Source: Roseomonas aerilata DSM 19363 (GTDB lineage Bacteria > Pseudomonadota > Alphaproteobacteria > Acetobacterales > Acetobacteraceae). From it: a stretch of 64,000 nt of DNA. The stretch's first letter is position 1. Each line of letters starts with the position of its first letter. Below are positions 7,976 through 17,190 of this stretch, one piece after another. Position numbers and translations under genes: made by a program. The notes under the pieces were generated by a model. The model was given only the letters and a program-made list of their open reading frames with translations. It was not told the origin of the DNA and did not search any database. The stretch covers positions 1 to 64,000 of the forward strand of contig NZ_JONP01000012.1 in NCBI RefSeq assembly GCF_000711725.1. Direction: 5' to 3'.

Positions 7976-8278
7976 ATGAGCGAGAACACCGACGCCGGTA
8001 AGACCTTCGACCAGGCCTCTGCCGCTGTGAATGACGCGGTCGGCAGCGTGGGCGAGCAGCTTGCGGCGCTTCGCAAGCAGGTCGAGGAACTCCTCGCCGA
8101 CCGCCAGAAGTACATGTCCCAGGCGATGGACGCCGCCGAGGGCTATGCTGCCCGCGCGACCGACGCCACCCGCGTGCAGTACGAGGCCGTGACCGACCGC
8201 GTGCGCGAGCGCCCGGGCCAGTCCCTGCTGATCGCCGCCGGCGTCGGCTACATCCTCGCCCGCATCCTCGGCCGCTGA
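7976..8278 (+). CDS. ElaB/YqjD/DUF883-like membrane-anchored protein
   Basis: This 100-residue protein has a long polar amphipathic region that should form a coiled helix (about 10-75) and a C-terminal membrane anchor RPGQSLLIAAGVGYILARIL. This layout is that of the ElaB/YqjD (DUF883) family, whose E. coli members are stationary-phase inner-membrane proteins that bind ribosomes. The ATG at 7976 has GAGGAG eight bases before it; upstream alternative starts lie inside the promoter. The EcfG-like promoter fits a stress role. The next gene begins 14 bases downstream. Confidence 0.85.
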   Translation: MSENTDAGKTFDQASAAVNDAVGSVGEQLAALRKQVEELLADRQKYMSQAMDAAEGYAARATDATRVQYEAVTDRVRERPGQSLLIAAGVGYILARILGR

Positions 8279-8292
8279 AGGGGCGGGGCGCG

Positions 8293-8718
8293 ATGCGGAC
8301 CTTCAGCCTGGTCGGCATGGCGGCGCAGGCGGAAGGCCGGCGCCTAAAGGCGAAGGCAAGCGCCACCGCCACCCGGATCGGCTTCTATGTCGGCGCCGGC
8401 GTGATGGGGCTCGCGGCCTTTGCGATGCTACACGTCCTCCTGTTCCACACCGCGCTGCTCTATTTCGGGCCGATCGTCTCCGCGCTGGTGGTGCTGGTGC
8501 TCGATCTCGTGGTCGCTGGCATTCTTGTTCTCCTCGCCTCCCGCAAGGCCACCCCGCGGGAGGAGATGGAGGCGCAGGCCGTGCGCAACGTGGCGTTGCA
8601 GGGCGCGGCGCAATCCGCGGTTGCCGGCTTTACCACCCAGGCGGCACCGCTGGTGGCGGTGGCGGGAATCGCCATCGCCGCCCTCTGGCCGAAGCTCTGG
8701 GGCAACCGCCGGGCCTGA
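8293..8718 (+). CDS. Small inner-membrane protein, phage-holin-superfamily-like
   Basis: This 141-residue protein has two adjacent membrane helices (about 29-53 and 58-82) with a very short turn, then an amphipathic region and a third weakly hydrophobic stretch near 115-135 (APLVAVAGIAIAALWP). The layout resembles Holin-X/YqjE-type proteins that commonly sit next to YqjD/ElaB genes. No lytic role is implied. It is the second gene of the pair and ends at a strong terminator. Function unknown. Confidence 0.72.
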   Translation: MRTFSLVGMAAQAEGRRLKAKASATATRIGFYVGAGVMGLAAFAMLHVLLFHTALLYFGPIVSALVVLVLDLVVAGILVLLASRKATPREEMEAQAVRNVALQGAAQSAVAGFTTQAAPLVAVAGIAIAALWPKLWGNRRA

Positions 8719-8754
8719 ACCGCGGCCCGGACGCCGCCGAGCACGAGAGAAGAA

Positions 8755-8783
8755 AGGCGTCTTCCCCGGGAAGGCGCCTTTTT
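8755..8783 (+). terminator. Rho-independent terminator
   Basis: An 11-bp stem AGGCGTCTTCC/GGAAGGCGCCT (one G-T pair) with a three-base loop ends in TTTTT. It closes the two-gene stress operon and separates it from the Pho operon. Confidence 0.88.
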
Positions 8784-8808
8784 CGTTGCGGGTAGTGGCA
8801 TCCTCGGG

Positions 8809-8826
8809 GTGTCATCTATCTGTCAT
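8809..8826 (+). promoter_or_regulatory. Pho box in front of pstS
   Basis: GTGTCAT-CTAT-CTGTCAT matches the PhoB site, two 7-bp direct repeats close to CTGTCAT with a 4-bp spacer, with only the first base off. It lies 94 bases before the pstS start. PhoB itself is encoded at the end of the operon, so this gives positive autoregulation under phosphate limitation. Confidence 0.85.
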
Positions 8827-8919
8827 ATAAGTGCAACGCAGGCGTCGCCGGTGGTGCCTAGAAGGCGCGCGCCGGTCCCCACCCCTTGGGGCAGGCACGG
8901 AACCTTCGGAGATCACGCC

Positions 8920-9963
8920 GTGATCCAGCGCCGCATCGCTCTCGCCAGCCTCGCCACCCTTGCCGCCGGGCGCTTCCTGCCCGCCCTGGCCCAGGCTCCC
9001 GCCCAGGTGACGGGCGCCGGCGCCTCCTTCCCGAACCCCGTCTACCAGCGCTGGGGCGAGGGGGCGAAGGCGGCCGGTATCGAGCTGAACTATCAGTCCG
9101 TCGGCTCTGGCGCGGGCATCAACCAGATCCGCAACCGCACCGTGGACTTCGGCGCCTCCGACGCCCCGCTGACCCAGCAGCAGCTCACCGAGGGCAACCT
9201 CATGCAGTTCCCCTCGGTCATGGGCGCGGTGGTCGCCATTGTGAACATCCCCGGGGTCGCCGAGGACCAGCTCCGCCTGACCGGCGAGCTGCTGGCCGAC
9301 ATCTATCTCGGCAAGGTCAGCAAGTGGAACGATCCTCGGATCGTCGAGATGAACGCAGGCGTCACCCTGCCGAACCTGGCGATCGCCCCCGTCTACCGGG
9401 CCGATGCCTCGGGCACGAGTTTCGTCTTCACCTCCTACCTGGCGGCCGTCTCGGAGGAGTGGAAGTCGAAGGTCGGCGCCGGCACCTCGGTGCGCTGGGG
9501 CACGGGCGCGGGCGCCCGCGGCAACGAGGGCGTGGCGGGCACGGTCCGCAACACCCGCGGCGGCATCGGCTATGTCGAGAACGCCTATGCGAGCACGAAC
9601 AAGCTCGCGACCGCGCAGCTCCGCAACAAGGCCGGCCAGTACGTGAAGCCGACGATGGAGACCTTCCAGGCCGCGGCCTCGAACGCCGACTGGACCGTGC
9701 CGGGCTTCGCCGCCAGCCTCGTGGACCAGCAGGGCGCCAATTCCTGGCCGATCGTCTCCCCGACCTTCATCCTGCTGCCGACCAACCCGACGGATATCGC
9801 CCGCACCCGCGCGGTGCTGCGCTTCTTCGACTGGGCCTATAAGAATGGCGGCGAGCTCGCCCGCAGCCTCGAGTACATCCCCCTGCCCGAGAACGTGCAG
9901 AACGCCGTCCGCGCCGCCTGGGCGGGGATCAAGGTGAACGGGCAGGCCGCTTGGCCGGTCTGA
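8920..9963 (+). CDS. pstS: PstS, periplasmic phosphate-binding protein
   Basis: This 347-residue protein captures phosphate for the PstCAB transporter. It has a signal peptide (MIQRRIALASLATLAAG to LAQA) and the PstS hallmarks TGAGASFPNPVYQRW, GSGAGINQIRNRTVDFGASD and the RADASGTSFVFTSYL loop, all phosphate contacts. Length is typical. GTG at 8920 was chosen because it begins the signal peptide directly; an in-frame start further upstream would overlap the Pho box region. The next gene, pstC, follows after 45 bases. Confidence 0.95.
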   Translation: MIQRRIALASLATLAAGRFLPALAQAPAQVTGAGASFPNPVYQRWGEGAKAAGIELNYQSVGSGAGINQIRNRTVDFGASDAPLTQQQLTEGNLMQFPSVMGAVVAIVNIPGVAEDQLRLTGELLADIYLGKVSKWNDPRIVEMNAGVTLPNLAIAPVYRADASGTSFVFTSYLAAVSEEWKSKVGAGTSVRWGTGAGARGNEGVAGTVRNTRGGIGYVENAYASTNKLATAQLRNKAGQYVKPTMETFQAAASNADWTVPGFAASLVDQQGANSWPIVSPTFILLPTNPTDIARTRAVLRFFDWAYKNGGELARSLEYIPLPENVQNAVRAAWAGIKVNGQAAWPV

Positions 9964-10008
9964 TCGGACGGTCCAGCAGCCCCAGCCCAACCTGACAAGG
10001 AGCCCCGC

Positions 10009-10989
10009 GTGGCCCAGGTCGTCATCGCCGATGCCGCCGCCGCCGCCCCGCCCCGCCCCGCGACCAAGCGGGGCGCGGGCACGGGCGACGTCATCTTCGC
10101 GGGCCTCTGCCGGGCCGCCGCCGTGCTCGTCCTGGTCCTGCTCGGCGCCATCATCGTCGAGCTGTTCCTGGGCGGCCTGCCGGCCTTCCGGGCCTTCGGT
10201 GCCGCCTTCCTGACCTCCACGGAGTGGGACCCGGTCAGCGACATCTACGGCGCGGGCGTGTCGATCTATGGCACGCTCCTCACCGCCATCCTCGCCCTCA
10301 TCCTCGCGGTGCCGCTTGCATTCGGCATCGCCTTCTTCCTCACGGAACTCGCGCCCGACTGGCTGCGGGGCCCGGTCGGCACCGCGATCGAGCTGCTCGC
10401 CGCCGTGCCCTCCATCATCTTCGGCATGTGGGGCTTCTTTCTCATCGTGCCGCTGATGGCCGGCACCGTGCAGCCCGCCATCATCGACACGCTCGGCGAG
10501 CTGCCCCTGGTCGGCGATCTTTTCCAGGGGCCGCCCTTCGGCACCGGCCTCTTCACCGCAGCCCTGATCCTCGCGATCATGGTGCTGCCCTTCATCGCCG
10601 CCACGATGCGCGACGTCTTCCTCCAGGTCCCCGGCGTCTACAAGGAGAGCGCCTACGGCCTCGGCGCCACCCGGTGGGAGGTGATGCGGCGCGTGGTGCT
10701 GCCCTATACCCGCATCTCGGTGGTCGGCGGCATCATGCTCGGCCTCGGCCGCGCGCTCGGCGAGACGATGGCGGTCACCTTCGTCATCGGCAACGCCAAC
10801 CGCATCGCCACCTCCGTCTTCGGGCCGGGCAACACCATCGCCTCCCTCGTGGCACTGGAGTTCGGGGAGAGCGCGGCGGGCAGCCTCAAGCTCGCCTCCC
10901 TCCTCGCCCTCGGCTTCATCCTCTTCGTCATCTCCTTCGGGGTGCTCGCGCTCTCGCGCTGGCTGCTCCGCGCCCGCACGGGGAGCTGA
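10009..10989 (+). CDS. pstC: PstC, phosphate ABC transporter permease
   Basis: This 326-residue inner-membrane permease has about six helices and the binding-protein-dependent transport motif with EAA loop [20 protein letters not shown], plus the PstC-specific [12 protein letters not shown] helix. The N-terminal 25 residues are Ala/Pro-rich. It starts with GTG preceded by AAGGAG. Together with PstA it forms the phosphate channel that PstB energises. Confidence 0.94.
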   Translation: MAQVVIADAAAAAPPRPATKRGAGTGDVIFAGLCRAAAVLVLVLLGAIIVELFLGGLPAFRAFGAAFLTSTEWDPVSDIYGAGVSIYGTLLTAILALILAVPLAFGIAFFLTELAPDWLRGPVGTAIELLAAVPSIIFGMWGFFLIVPLMAGTVQPAIIDTLGELPLVGDLFQGPPFGTGLFTAALILAIMVLPFIAATMRDVFLQVPGVYKESAYGLGATRWEVMRRVVLPYTRISVVGGIMLGLGRALGETMAVTFVIGNANRIATSVFGPGNTIASLVALEFGESAAGSLKLASLLALGFILFVISFGVLALSRWLLRARTGS

Positions 10990-10994
10990 GCCCG

Positions 10995-11885
10995 ATGTCC
11001 GCCACCACCGCTTCCTCGATCCCGGGCCGCCCCAAGGACCTTCGCGCTTCCGCCGCACTCGGCCGCAGGCGGGCGCGGATGGATGCGACGATCCGCACTC
11101 TCTGCACCCTCGCCACTCTGCTCGGCCTGCTCTTCCTCGTATCGATCCTCGCCACCCTCATCTGGAAGGGCGCGAGCGGCCTCTCCTTTCGCGTCTTCAC
11201 CGACGTGACGAAGCCGCCGGGTTCGGGCGGCGGGCTGTTGAACCCGATCGTCGGCAGCCTCATCCAGGTTGCGCTCGGCACCCTCGTCGGCACGCCCATC
11301 GGCCTGCTGGTCGGTACCTATCTCGCGGAATACGCGGGCAACTCGCGTCTTGGGAACGTCGTCCGCTTCGTCTCGGACGTGCTGCTCTCCGCGCCCTCGA
11401 TCCTCATCGGCCTCTTCGTCTACCAGTTCCTCGTCCTGCCCTTCGGCGGCTTCTCCGGCTGGGCGGGGGTGGTCGCGCTGGCCATCATCGTCATCCCCGT
11501 CGTCGTCCGCACGACGGAGGACATGCTCCGCCTCCTGCCCAACACGCTGCGTGAGGCGGTGATCGGCCTCGGCGCACCCAAGTGGAAGATGATCGTCCTC
11601 GTCTGCTGGCGGGCCGCGGTCTCGGGCATCCTCACGGGTGTGCTGCTGGCGGTCGCCCGCATCGCCGGCGAGACGGCGCCGCTGCTCTTCACCTCGCTGG
11701 GCAACCTCAACTGGTCGGTGAACCTCTCCCAGCCGATGTCGAGCCTGCCGATCACCATCTACTCCTACGCGGGCTCGCCCTATGAGGACTGGATCACCCT
11801 CGCCTGGACCGGCGCCCTGGTGATCACCCTCGGCGTGCTCGGCCTGAACATCGTCGCCCGCGCCGTGCTGCGCGCCCGCGGATAG
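10995..11885 (+). CDS. pstA: PstA, phosphate ABC transporter permease
   Basis: This 296-residue permease is the partner of PstC. The EAA loop reads [20 protein letters not shown] and is followed by the [20 protein letters not shown] segment typical of PstA. The ATG at 10995 lies five bases after the pstC stop and gives a 38-residue cytoplasmic tail before the first helix ([20 protein letters not shown]). It is part of the pstSCAB-phoU-phoB operon. Confidence 0.94.
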   Translation: MSATTASSIPGRPKDLRASAALGRRRARMDATIRTLCTLATLLGLLFLVSILATLIWKGASGLSFRVFTDVTKPPGSGGGLLNPIVGSLIQVALGTLVGTPIGLLVGTYLAEYAGNSRLGNVVRFVSDVLLSAPSILIGLFVYQFLVLPFGGFSGWAGVVALAIIVIPVVVRTTEDMLRLLPNTLREAVIGLGAPKWKMIVLVCWRAAVSGILTGVLLAVARIAGETAPLLFTSLGNLNWSVNLSQPMSSLPITIYSYAGSPYEDWITLAWTGALVITLGVLGLNIVARAVLRARG

Positions 11886-11893
11886 GAAAGACC

Positions 11894-12838
11894 ATGAACC
11901 AGACCACCGGGGACCAGACCACCGGCAGCGCCGCCCCCAGCGCCGGCACCCTGAACCCGATGCCGGCGAATGCCGCTCAGGCCGGCCTTGCCGCGCAGAA
12001 GGTGGGCGCCACGGCCCAGGCGGCTGCGCAGTCCTCCTCCGGCAGCTTCGGCGGCATGGCCGTGCGCTCGACCGCCGGCATGAACCCTGCCCGCATCGCC
12101 ATTCGTGACCTCGACTTCTTCTACGGCACGAACAAGGCGTTGAAGGGCATCTCCCTCGACCTGCCGGACCGCCAGGTTACCGGCATGATCGGCCCCTCGG
12201 GCTGCGGCAAATCCACCCTGCTGCGGATCCTGAACCGCATGTACAGCCTCTATCCCGGCCAGCGCGCCGAGGGGCAGGTGATGATGGATGGCGAGAACAT
12301 CATCGACCCCGCCCTCGACCTGAACGCGCTCCGCGCCCGCATCGGGATGGTCTTCCAGAAGCCCACGCCCTTTCCGATGACGATCGCCGAGAACATCGCC
12401 TTCGGCATCCGCCTGCACGAGAACCTCAACCGCGCCGAGATGGCCGAGCGCGTGGAATGGGCGCTCACCCGCGCCGCCCTCTGGCCCGAGGTGAAGGACC
12501 GGCTGAACAGCTCCGCCATGGGCCTCTCGGGCGGCCAGCAGCAGCGCCTCTGCATCGCCCGCACCATCGCGGTGCGGCCGGAGGTTATCCTCTTCGACGA
12601 GCCGACGAGCGCGCTCGACCCCATCAGCACCCTCAAGATCGAGGAGCTGATCGACGAGCTGAAGCGCGACTTCACCATCGCGATCGTCACGCACAACATG
12701 CAGCAGGCCGCCCGCTGCGCCGACCAGGTGGCCTTCTTCTACCTGGGCGAACTGGTGGAGGTGGCGCCCGCCGCCGACCTCTTCACCGCGCCGCGCCAGA
12801 AGCGCACCCAGGAATACATCACCGGCCGCTTCGGCTAG
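11894..12838 (+). CDS. pstB: PstB, phosphate ABC transporter ATPase
   Basis: This 314-residue ATPase has Walker [13 protein letters not shown], signature [17 protein letters not shown] and Walker [14 protein letters not shown], and ends EYITGRFG as PstB proteins do. The first 65 residues form an Ala/Gly/Thr-rich extension not found in the standard 250-260-residue PstB; the catalytic domain starts at [16 protein letters not shown]. An internal start at that methionine (about 12080) is possible, but the upstream ATG has the expected spacing from pstA. Confidence 0.95.
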   Translation: MNQTTGDQTTGSAAPSAGTLNPMPANAAQAGLAAQKVGATAQAAAQSSSGSFGGMAVRSTAGMNPARIAIRDLDFFYGTNKALKGISLDLPDRQVTGMIGPSGCGKSTLLRILNRMYSLYPGQRAEGQVMMDGENIIDPALDLNALRARIGMVFQKPTPFPMTIAENIAFGIRLHENLNRAEMAERVEWALTRAALWPEVKDRLNSSAMGLSGGQQQRLCIARTIAVRPEVILFDEPTSALDPISTLKIEELIDELKRDFTIAIVTHNMQQAARCADQVAFFYLGELVEVAPAADLFTAPRQKRTQEYITGRFG

Positions 12839-12854
12839 GGCAGGGGAGCGAGCC

Positions 12855-13586
12855 ATGGACCAACACCCGGACCGACAGGCGGATCGCACCGTGAAGTCCT
12901 ACGAAGAAGACCTCCGCCGCCTCCGCGAGTTGATCGCCCGCATGGGCGGCCTCGCCGAGCGCCAGGTGGCCGACAGCGCCTACGCGCTCGTCCGCCGCGA
13001 CTCCGAACTCGCCGGCGAGGTGGTCGGCCGGGATGCCCCGATCGACGCGCTGGAGCGCGAGGTGGACAGCTTCTGCGTCCGCCTCCTGGCGCTGCGCCAG
13101 CCCATGGCCGGCGACCTCCGCTTCATCATCGCGGCGCTCAAGATCAGCCAGGACATCGAGCGCATCGGCGACTACGCCCGCAACGTCGCCAAGCGCGCCA
13201 TCATCGTCTCCGGCCAGCCCTTTCTCGGCGGCGTCAACGGCTTCCAGTGGATGGCGCAGATGGTCCAGCGCAACCTGAAGGACAGCATCGACGCCTTCCT
13301 GCGCGAGGACGCGGAGCTGGCCGAGCGCGTCTGGGCCGCCGACGCCCCGGTGGACGACATCTACACCGGCATCTTCCGCGAGATGCTCACCCACATGATG
13401 GAGGACCCGCGCAACATCACCGCGGCCACTCACATGCTCTTCATTGCGAAGAACTTCGAGCGCATCGGCGACCACGCGACGAACATCGCGGAGACCGTGC
13501 ACTACGCCGTGCGCGGCGCCGTGCTGCCGGAGGACCGTCCGAAGGCGGACATCTCCGCCGACCTGCCGCCGACACCGGGGGCCTGA
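12855..13586 (+). CDS. phoU: PhoU, phosphate signalling protein
   Basis: This 243-residue all-helical protein has the duplicated three-helix PhoU repeat with the metal-site motifs ISQDIERIGDYARN (first half) and KNFERIGDHATNIAE (second half). PhoU links the Pst transporter to the PhoR kinase and represses the Pho regulon in high phosphate. The ATG has GGGGAG eight bases upstream. It lies between pstB and phoB as usual. Confidence 0.95.
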   Translation: MDQHPDRQADRTVKSYEEDLRRLRELIARMGGLAERQVADSAYALVRRDSELAGEVVGRDAPIDALEREVDSFCVRLLALRQPMAGDLRFIIAALKISQDIERIGDYARNVAKRAIIVSGQPFLGGVNGFQWMAQMVQRNLKDSIDAFLREDAELAERVWAADAPVDDIYTGIFREMLTHMMEDPRNITAATHMLFIAKNFERIGDHATNIAETVHYAVRGAVLPEDRPKADISADLPPTPGA

Positions 13587-13596
13587 GGAGTTGGGG

Positions 13597-14310
13597 ATGA
13601 GATCGGCGTCGCTCCCCGAGCACCAGCGCCCGACCATCCTCGTGGTGGAGGACGAGGCGCCGCTCCTCACCCTGCTGCGCTACAACCTCGAGAAGCAGGG
13701 CTTTCGGGTCGAGGAGGCGACGGACGGGCCGGAGGCGCTGATCCGCGTCGCCGAGGCCAAGCCCGACCTCATGCTGCTCGACTGGATGCTGCCGGCCATG
13801 TCCGGCCTCGAGGTCTGCCGCCAGCTCCGCCGCCGCCCCGAGACGCGCGACCTGCCGATCATCATGGTCACCGCCCGCACCGAGGAGGCCGACGCCGTCC
13901 GGGCGCTCGACACAGGCGCAGACGACCACATCGGCAAGCCCTTCACGATCGAGGCGCTGCTGGCCCGAATCCGCGCCCTCATGCGCCGGGCCTCGGGGCC
14001 GGCGACCAAGGGCGCCCTGACTTGGCAAGACATCTCCATGGACCAGGACGCCCACCGCGTGACGCGCGCGGGCCGAAACCTCCATCTCGGCCCCACCGAG
14101 TACCGCCTGCTGGAGTTCTTCCTCCAGCACCCCGGCCGCGTCTTCTCGCGCGAGCAATTGCTGGACGCCGTCTGGGGCCGCGACATCCATGTCGAGTTGC
14201 GCACGGTGGACGTTCATATCCGCCGCCTCCGCAAGGCCGTGAACGGCGATGCGGAGGGCGACGTGATCCGCACCGTCCGCAGCGCCGGCTACGCGCTCGA
14301 CGTCGAATAG
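13597..14310 (+). CDS. phoB: PhoB, phosphate response regulator
   Basis: This 237-residue OmpR-class regulator has a receiver domain (LVVEDEAPLLTLL, acceptor Asp in LMLLDWMLPAMSG, MVTARTEE, IGKPF) and a winged-helix DNA-binding domain from about residue 140 (LGPTEYRLLEFFLQHPGRVF, LRTVDVHIRRLRKAV). LLDWMLP and the DNA-binding helix are PhoB-like. It begins ten bases after phoU. No phoR kinase gene accompanies it in this window, so its kinase is encoded elsewhere. It should bind the Pho box at 8809. Confidence 0.93.
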   Translation: MRSASLPEHQRPTILVVEDEAPLLTLLRYNLEKQGFRVEEATDGPEALIRVAEAKPDLMLLDWMLPAMSGLEVCRQLRRRPETRDLPIIMVTARTEEADAVRALDTGADDHIGKPFTIEALLARIRALMRRASGPATKGALTWQDISMDQDAHRVTRAGRNLHLGPTEYRLLEFFLQHPGRVFSREQLLDAVWGRDIHVELRTVDVHIRRLRKAVNGDAEGDVIRTVRSAGYALDVE

Positions 14311-14381
14311 GCCGGGCCTCCCCCCTGTTCCCGTCCCGACTGCCGCCCTAGGCTGCCCACCGCAACGGGGGATGGACAGGC

Positions 14382-14807
14382 GTGCAGGGGCCGGAGTCGG
14401 ACATCGCGGCGATGCGACACGAGATGCCGCCCGCCGTGGAAGCGGTCCCCGCCCTGCTTGACCAGTTGGAGGCCTTCGCCGAGGCCAGCGCCCTCTCGCC
14501 CCGCAATGCCCAGCACCTCGTCCTCGTGGCGGAGGAGCTGGCCGCGAATGTCGCCATGCACGCCACCGGCGCCACCCGCCTGCTTGTGGAGGTCCGGCGC
14601 GAGGGCCCGGCCCTGCACCTCCTGGTCGAGGACGACGGACCCGCCTTCGACCCCCTCTCCGCCGCCGCCCCGGACCTCGAATCCGGGGTGGAGGAGCGCG
14701 ACCTGGGCGGTCTCGGCGTGCATTTCCTCCGCACCCTCGCGCGGAACGTCAGCTACGAGCGCCGCGGGGGCCTCAACCGCGTCACGGCCCTTCTGGACGC
14801 CGGCTGA
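14382..14807 (+). CDS. RsbW/SpoIIAB-like anti-sigma-type serine kinase
   Basis: This 141-residue protein is a single GHKL ATPase domain of the HATPase_c_2 class, with N-box VLVAEELAANVAMHA, G1 EDDGPAFDP and G2 GLGVHFLRTL. Such proteins phosphorylate a STAS antagonist and sequester a target, usually a sigma factor or an enzyme. It starts with GTG, with another possible start at 14412. The STAS gene follows after 83 bases and a receiver-controlled PP2C phosphatase lies at 22106, which completes a partner switch. No sigma factor is encoded next to it, so its target is unknown. Confidence 0.85.
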   Translation: MQGPESDIAAMRHEMPPAVEAVPALLDQLEAFAEASALSPRNAQHLVLVAEELAANVAMHATGATRLLVEVRREGPALHLLVEDDGPAFDPLSAAAPDLESGVEERDLGGLGVHFLRTLARNVSYERRGGLNRVTALLDAG

Positions 14808-14890
14808 GCCCAGGCGCCACAATCGCCGCGCATTCGTCACCCGACCGCCGCCGCACCCGGCCGCCGGTCCGACAGGGAAGACCCAGCGCC

Positions 14891-15217
14891 ATGCAGATCA
14901 CCGAGCACAAGGAAGGCGCCCTGACCGTCGCGGCCCTCGACGGCCGCCTCGACACCGCGACCGCCCCGGCGACGGAGGAGAAGCTCGTCGCCCTGCTCGA
15001 GGGCGGCGGCGTGGTGGCGGACATGTCGGGGGTTCGCTACGTCTCCTCCGCCGGTCTGCGCGTGCTTCTGAAGGCCGCGAAGCAGGCCCGGACCAAGGGC
15101 GTCCCATTCTCCGTCTGCGGCCTGCAGCCCGCCGTGCAGGAGGTCTTTGAGATCTCCGGCTTCGACAAGATCATTCCGTCCCACCCGACGCGCGCCGCGG
15201 CGCTCGCGGGCGGCTGA
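14891..15217 (+). CDS. STAS-domain anti-anti-sigma factor (RsbV/SpoIIAA-like)
   Basis: This 108-residue protein is one STAS domain: GRLDTATAPATEEKL near the start, then DMSGVRYVSSAGLRVLLKAA. Ser53 in VSSAGLR aligns with the phosphorylated Ser58 of SpoIIAA. The C-terminal part (LQPAVQEVFEISGFDKIIP) is standard. In a partner switch the unphosphorylated form binds the RsbW-type kinase and frees its target. It lies between the kinase gene and cheR, 24 bases before cheR. Confidence 0.9.
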   Translation: MQITEHKEGALTVAALDGRLDTATAPATEEKLVALLEGGGVVADMSGVRYVSSAGLRVLLKAAKQARTKGVPFSVCGLQPAVQEVFEISGFDKIIPSHPTRAAALAGG

Positions 15218-15241
15218 CCACCCTTTCCGAGGATCGGGGCC

Positions 15242-16042
15242 GTGCCGCCGGGCGCCGCCGAGGCGCCGCCGCAGGCAGCGGCCGGCGCCTCCGCGCGCGG
15301 CCTCCTGCCGGAGGCGGCGGAGCAGGCGCTGTCGCGGCTCGCCGGTCTCGCGCCCTCCCCCGTGCTGCGCCGGCGGTTGGAAGGCGCGGCGCCCCTTCTC
15401 GCCGCCCTGGCCCCGCTACCCTCGGACGCCCCCCTCTCCCTCCTCGATTCGCCCTCCTGGGCCGCGCTGCTCGATGCCGTGACAGTGCAGGAGACCCGCC
15501 TCTTCCGCGCCGCCTCGCAGATCACCGCGCTTGCCGACCGGTTGCCCTCGCTACCCGGCCCGCCTCGCCTGCTTTCCGCCGGCTGCGCGACGGGGGAGGA
15601 GGCCTGGACGCTCGCCGTCCTCGCGACCGAGGCGGGACTTCCGGCGGAGGTCATCGGAATCGACCTTTGCCGCCCCGCCCTCGCCGCTGCCGCCGCGGGA
15701 CGGTACGGTGCCGGGCCACCGGATGCGCTGCGCGAGGTGCCGCCCGACTATCGCCCCTATTTCCGGCGCTGCGGCGACCTGATCGAGCCGCTGGCCCCGG
15801 CGCCCCGCTTCCGCCGCGCCAATCTCCTCGACCTGCCGGAGGATCTGGGCCTCTTCGGCGCGATCCTCTGCCGCAACGTGCTCATCTACCTCCTTCCCGG
15901 AGCGCGGGCCGAGGTGATGCGCGGCCTCGTCGAGCGGCTGCTGCCCGGCGGCCTGCTGCTGCTCGGCCCCACCGACGCCCCAGGCCCCGAGCTGCCCCTC
16001 CGACCCGAGCCCGGCGCCTCCGGCACTTGGCGCCGGAGATGA
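15242..16042 (+). CDS. cheR: CheR, chemoreceptor glutamate methyltransferase
   Basis: This 266-residue protein uses S-adenosylmethionine to methylate glutamates of chemoreceptors. The N-terminal helical domain includes VTVQETRLFRAASQI and the methyltransferase domain has SAGCATGEEAWTLAVLATEA (SAM-binding glycine motif), IGIDLCRPAL and GAILCRNVLIYLLPGARAEV, all CheR signatures. It starts with GTG. Its stop overlaps the cheW start as ATGA, so the two are translationally coupled. Confidence 0.9.
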   Translation: MPPGAAEAPPQAAAGASARGLLPEAAEQALSRLAGLAPSPVLRRRLEGAAPLLAALAPLPSDAPLSLLDSPSWAALLDAVTVQETRLFRAASQITALADRLPSLPGPPRLLSAGCATGEEAWTLAVLATEAGLPAEVIGIDLCRPALAAAAAGRYGAGPPDALREVPPDYRPYFRRCGDLIEPLAPAPRFRRANLLDLPEDLGLFGAILCRNVLIYLLPGARAEVMRGLVERLLPGGLLLLGPTDAPGPELPLRPEPGASGTWRRR

Positions 16043-17190
16043 GGCCGGGACATACGACTTCCGCAGGTCTGCGGGCCGGAGGCCGAGTCTACCGGCTGCC
16101 GGAGGGTGCCTCCGCCATGGCGGCCCCGATCCTCCGCCCCCTCCCTGGCGGTGGTGGCGGGCTGCTTGTCGGGCTGCTCGGCGCGAGTGCGGTGCCGGCC
16201 TGGGTATTGCCCGGCGCCGCTCGACCGGCGGCCGCCTGGGTACTGGTGCCAGAGGCCGAGGGCGCCCTGCTCCTTGGCGGGGATGCCCTGGTCGAGCCCC
16301 CGTCCGGCGCCCCTCTGGCTCCTTCGCCCGCCTACCCGCCCGCGCGCCTGCGCCTGTCCCAACCGGAAGAGGCTTCCGGCCCCACTGTGCCGGCGGAGGC
16401 CACCGCGCGAGGCGGCTTCCGCCTCTCCCTGCCGGGGCCGGTCCCTGCCGCACTCGACTTGCCCTTCGGCGCCCTTTCCCGCCTGCTTCCCATGCCGCTG
16501 CTCCACCCGGCGCCCGACGCGCCGCCCGAGGCGCTCGGCCTTGCCTGGACCTCCGTTGGGCCGGTCCTCGTCCTCGATCCCCGGCCCTTCGGCGGCGACG
16601 CGGGGGAGGCGCCGCTCCTCGCCGTGATGCTCTCCGCCGGCCGGCAGCTCGGCCTGCCCTGCCGGGCCGCCACCCCTATGACCGCCGCGCCCGCGCTGCC
16701 GGCGGCCCTCGCGCGCCCCGCGCTTCTCGCGGCTGCCCCTCTCGCGCGCGTGCCCGAACCCGCGCGGGAGGTGCCGCGCCGCCACGTCCTCCTGGCCAGC
16801 GCGGGCGCCGCCGGCTTCGCCCTTCCGCTGGAGGAGGTGGCCGCCGTCCTGCCCCCGCAGGTTCCGCGGAACGGCGGTGGCGCGCCCGTGGCCGGCATCG
16901 TGGCGCATCGCGGCGACGTGCTGCCCGTGCTCGATGCCGGCGCGCGGCTGGGCCAGGGGCCCGTCCTCGGGCATGGGCGGCCGCAGCCGCTGCTTCGCCT
17001 GGCCGGCTCCAGCCCCGCGGCGCTCGCCGTCTCCGCCGTCTCTGGCCTGCGCGCCGTGCCGGAGGCCGACATCGCCCCCGTGGCCGGGGAGGGGCTGGTC
17101 GTCGCCGTCCTGCACCTCGACGGCAAGCCCACGCCCCTGCTGAGCGCCCGCGCGCTGGCGGAAGTCCTCGCGAGGGGGCGCGCTGCATGA
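16039..17190 (+). CDS. cheW: CheW-like coupling protein with long N-terminal extension
   Basis: This 383-residue protein has a recognisable CheW domain in its last 130 residues (from about RRHVLLASAGAAGFALPLEE, with IVAHRGDVLPVLDAGARLG). Ordinary CheW has about 160 residues, so some 240 residues are added. That part contains CheW-like fragments (LGLAWTSVGPVLVLDPRPFG), which suggests one or two diverged CheW units. The start at 16039 overlaps the cheR stop as ATGA; a start at 16117 is also possible. It should connect the receptor to CheA; extra CheW units could extend the array baseplate. Confidence 0.75.
   Translation: MRPGHTTSAGLRAGGRVYRLPEGASAMAAPILRPLPGGGGGLLVGLLGASAVPAWVLPGAARPAAAWVLVPEAEGALLLGGDALVEPPSGAPLAPSPAYPPARLRLSQPEEASGPTVPAEATARGGFRLSLPGPVPAALDLPFGALSRLLPMPLLHPAPDAPPEALGLAWTSVGPVLVLDPRPFGGDAGEAPLLAVMLSAGRQLGLPCRAATPMTAAPALPAALARPALLAAAPLARVPEPAREVPRRHVLLASAGAAGFALPLEEVAAVLPPQVPRNGGGAPVAGIVAHRGDVLPVLDAGARLGQGPVLGHGRPQPLLRLAGSSPAALAVSAVSGLRAVPEADIAPVAGEGLVVAVLHLDGKPTPLLSARALAEVLARGRAA

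Noticed and set aside
8293-8718. Phage holin indicating a prophage remnant
   Set aside because: The resemblance is to a broad superfamily of two-helix membrane proteins. No phage genes are near, and its partner is an ElaB/YqjD-like protein.
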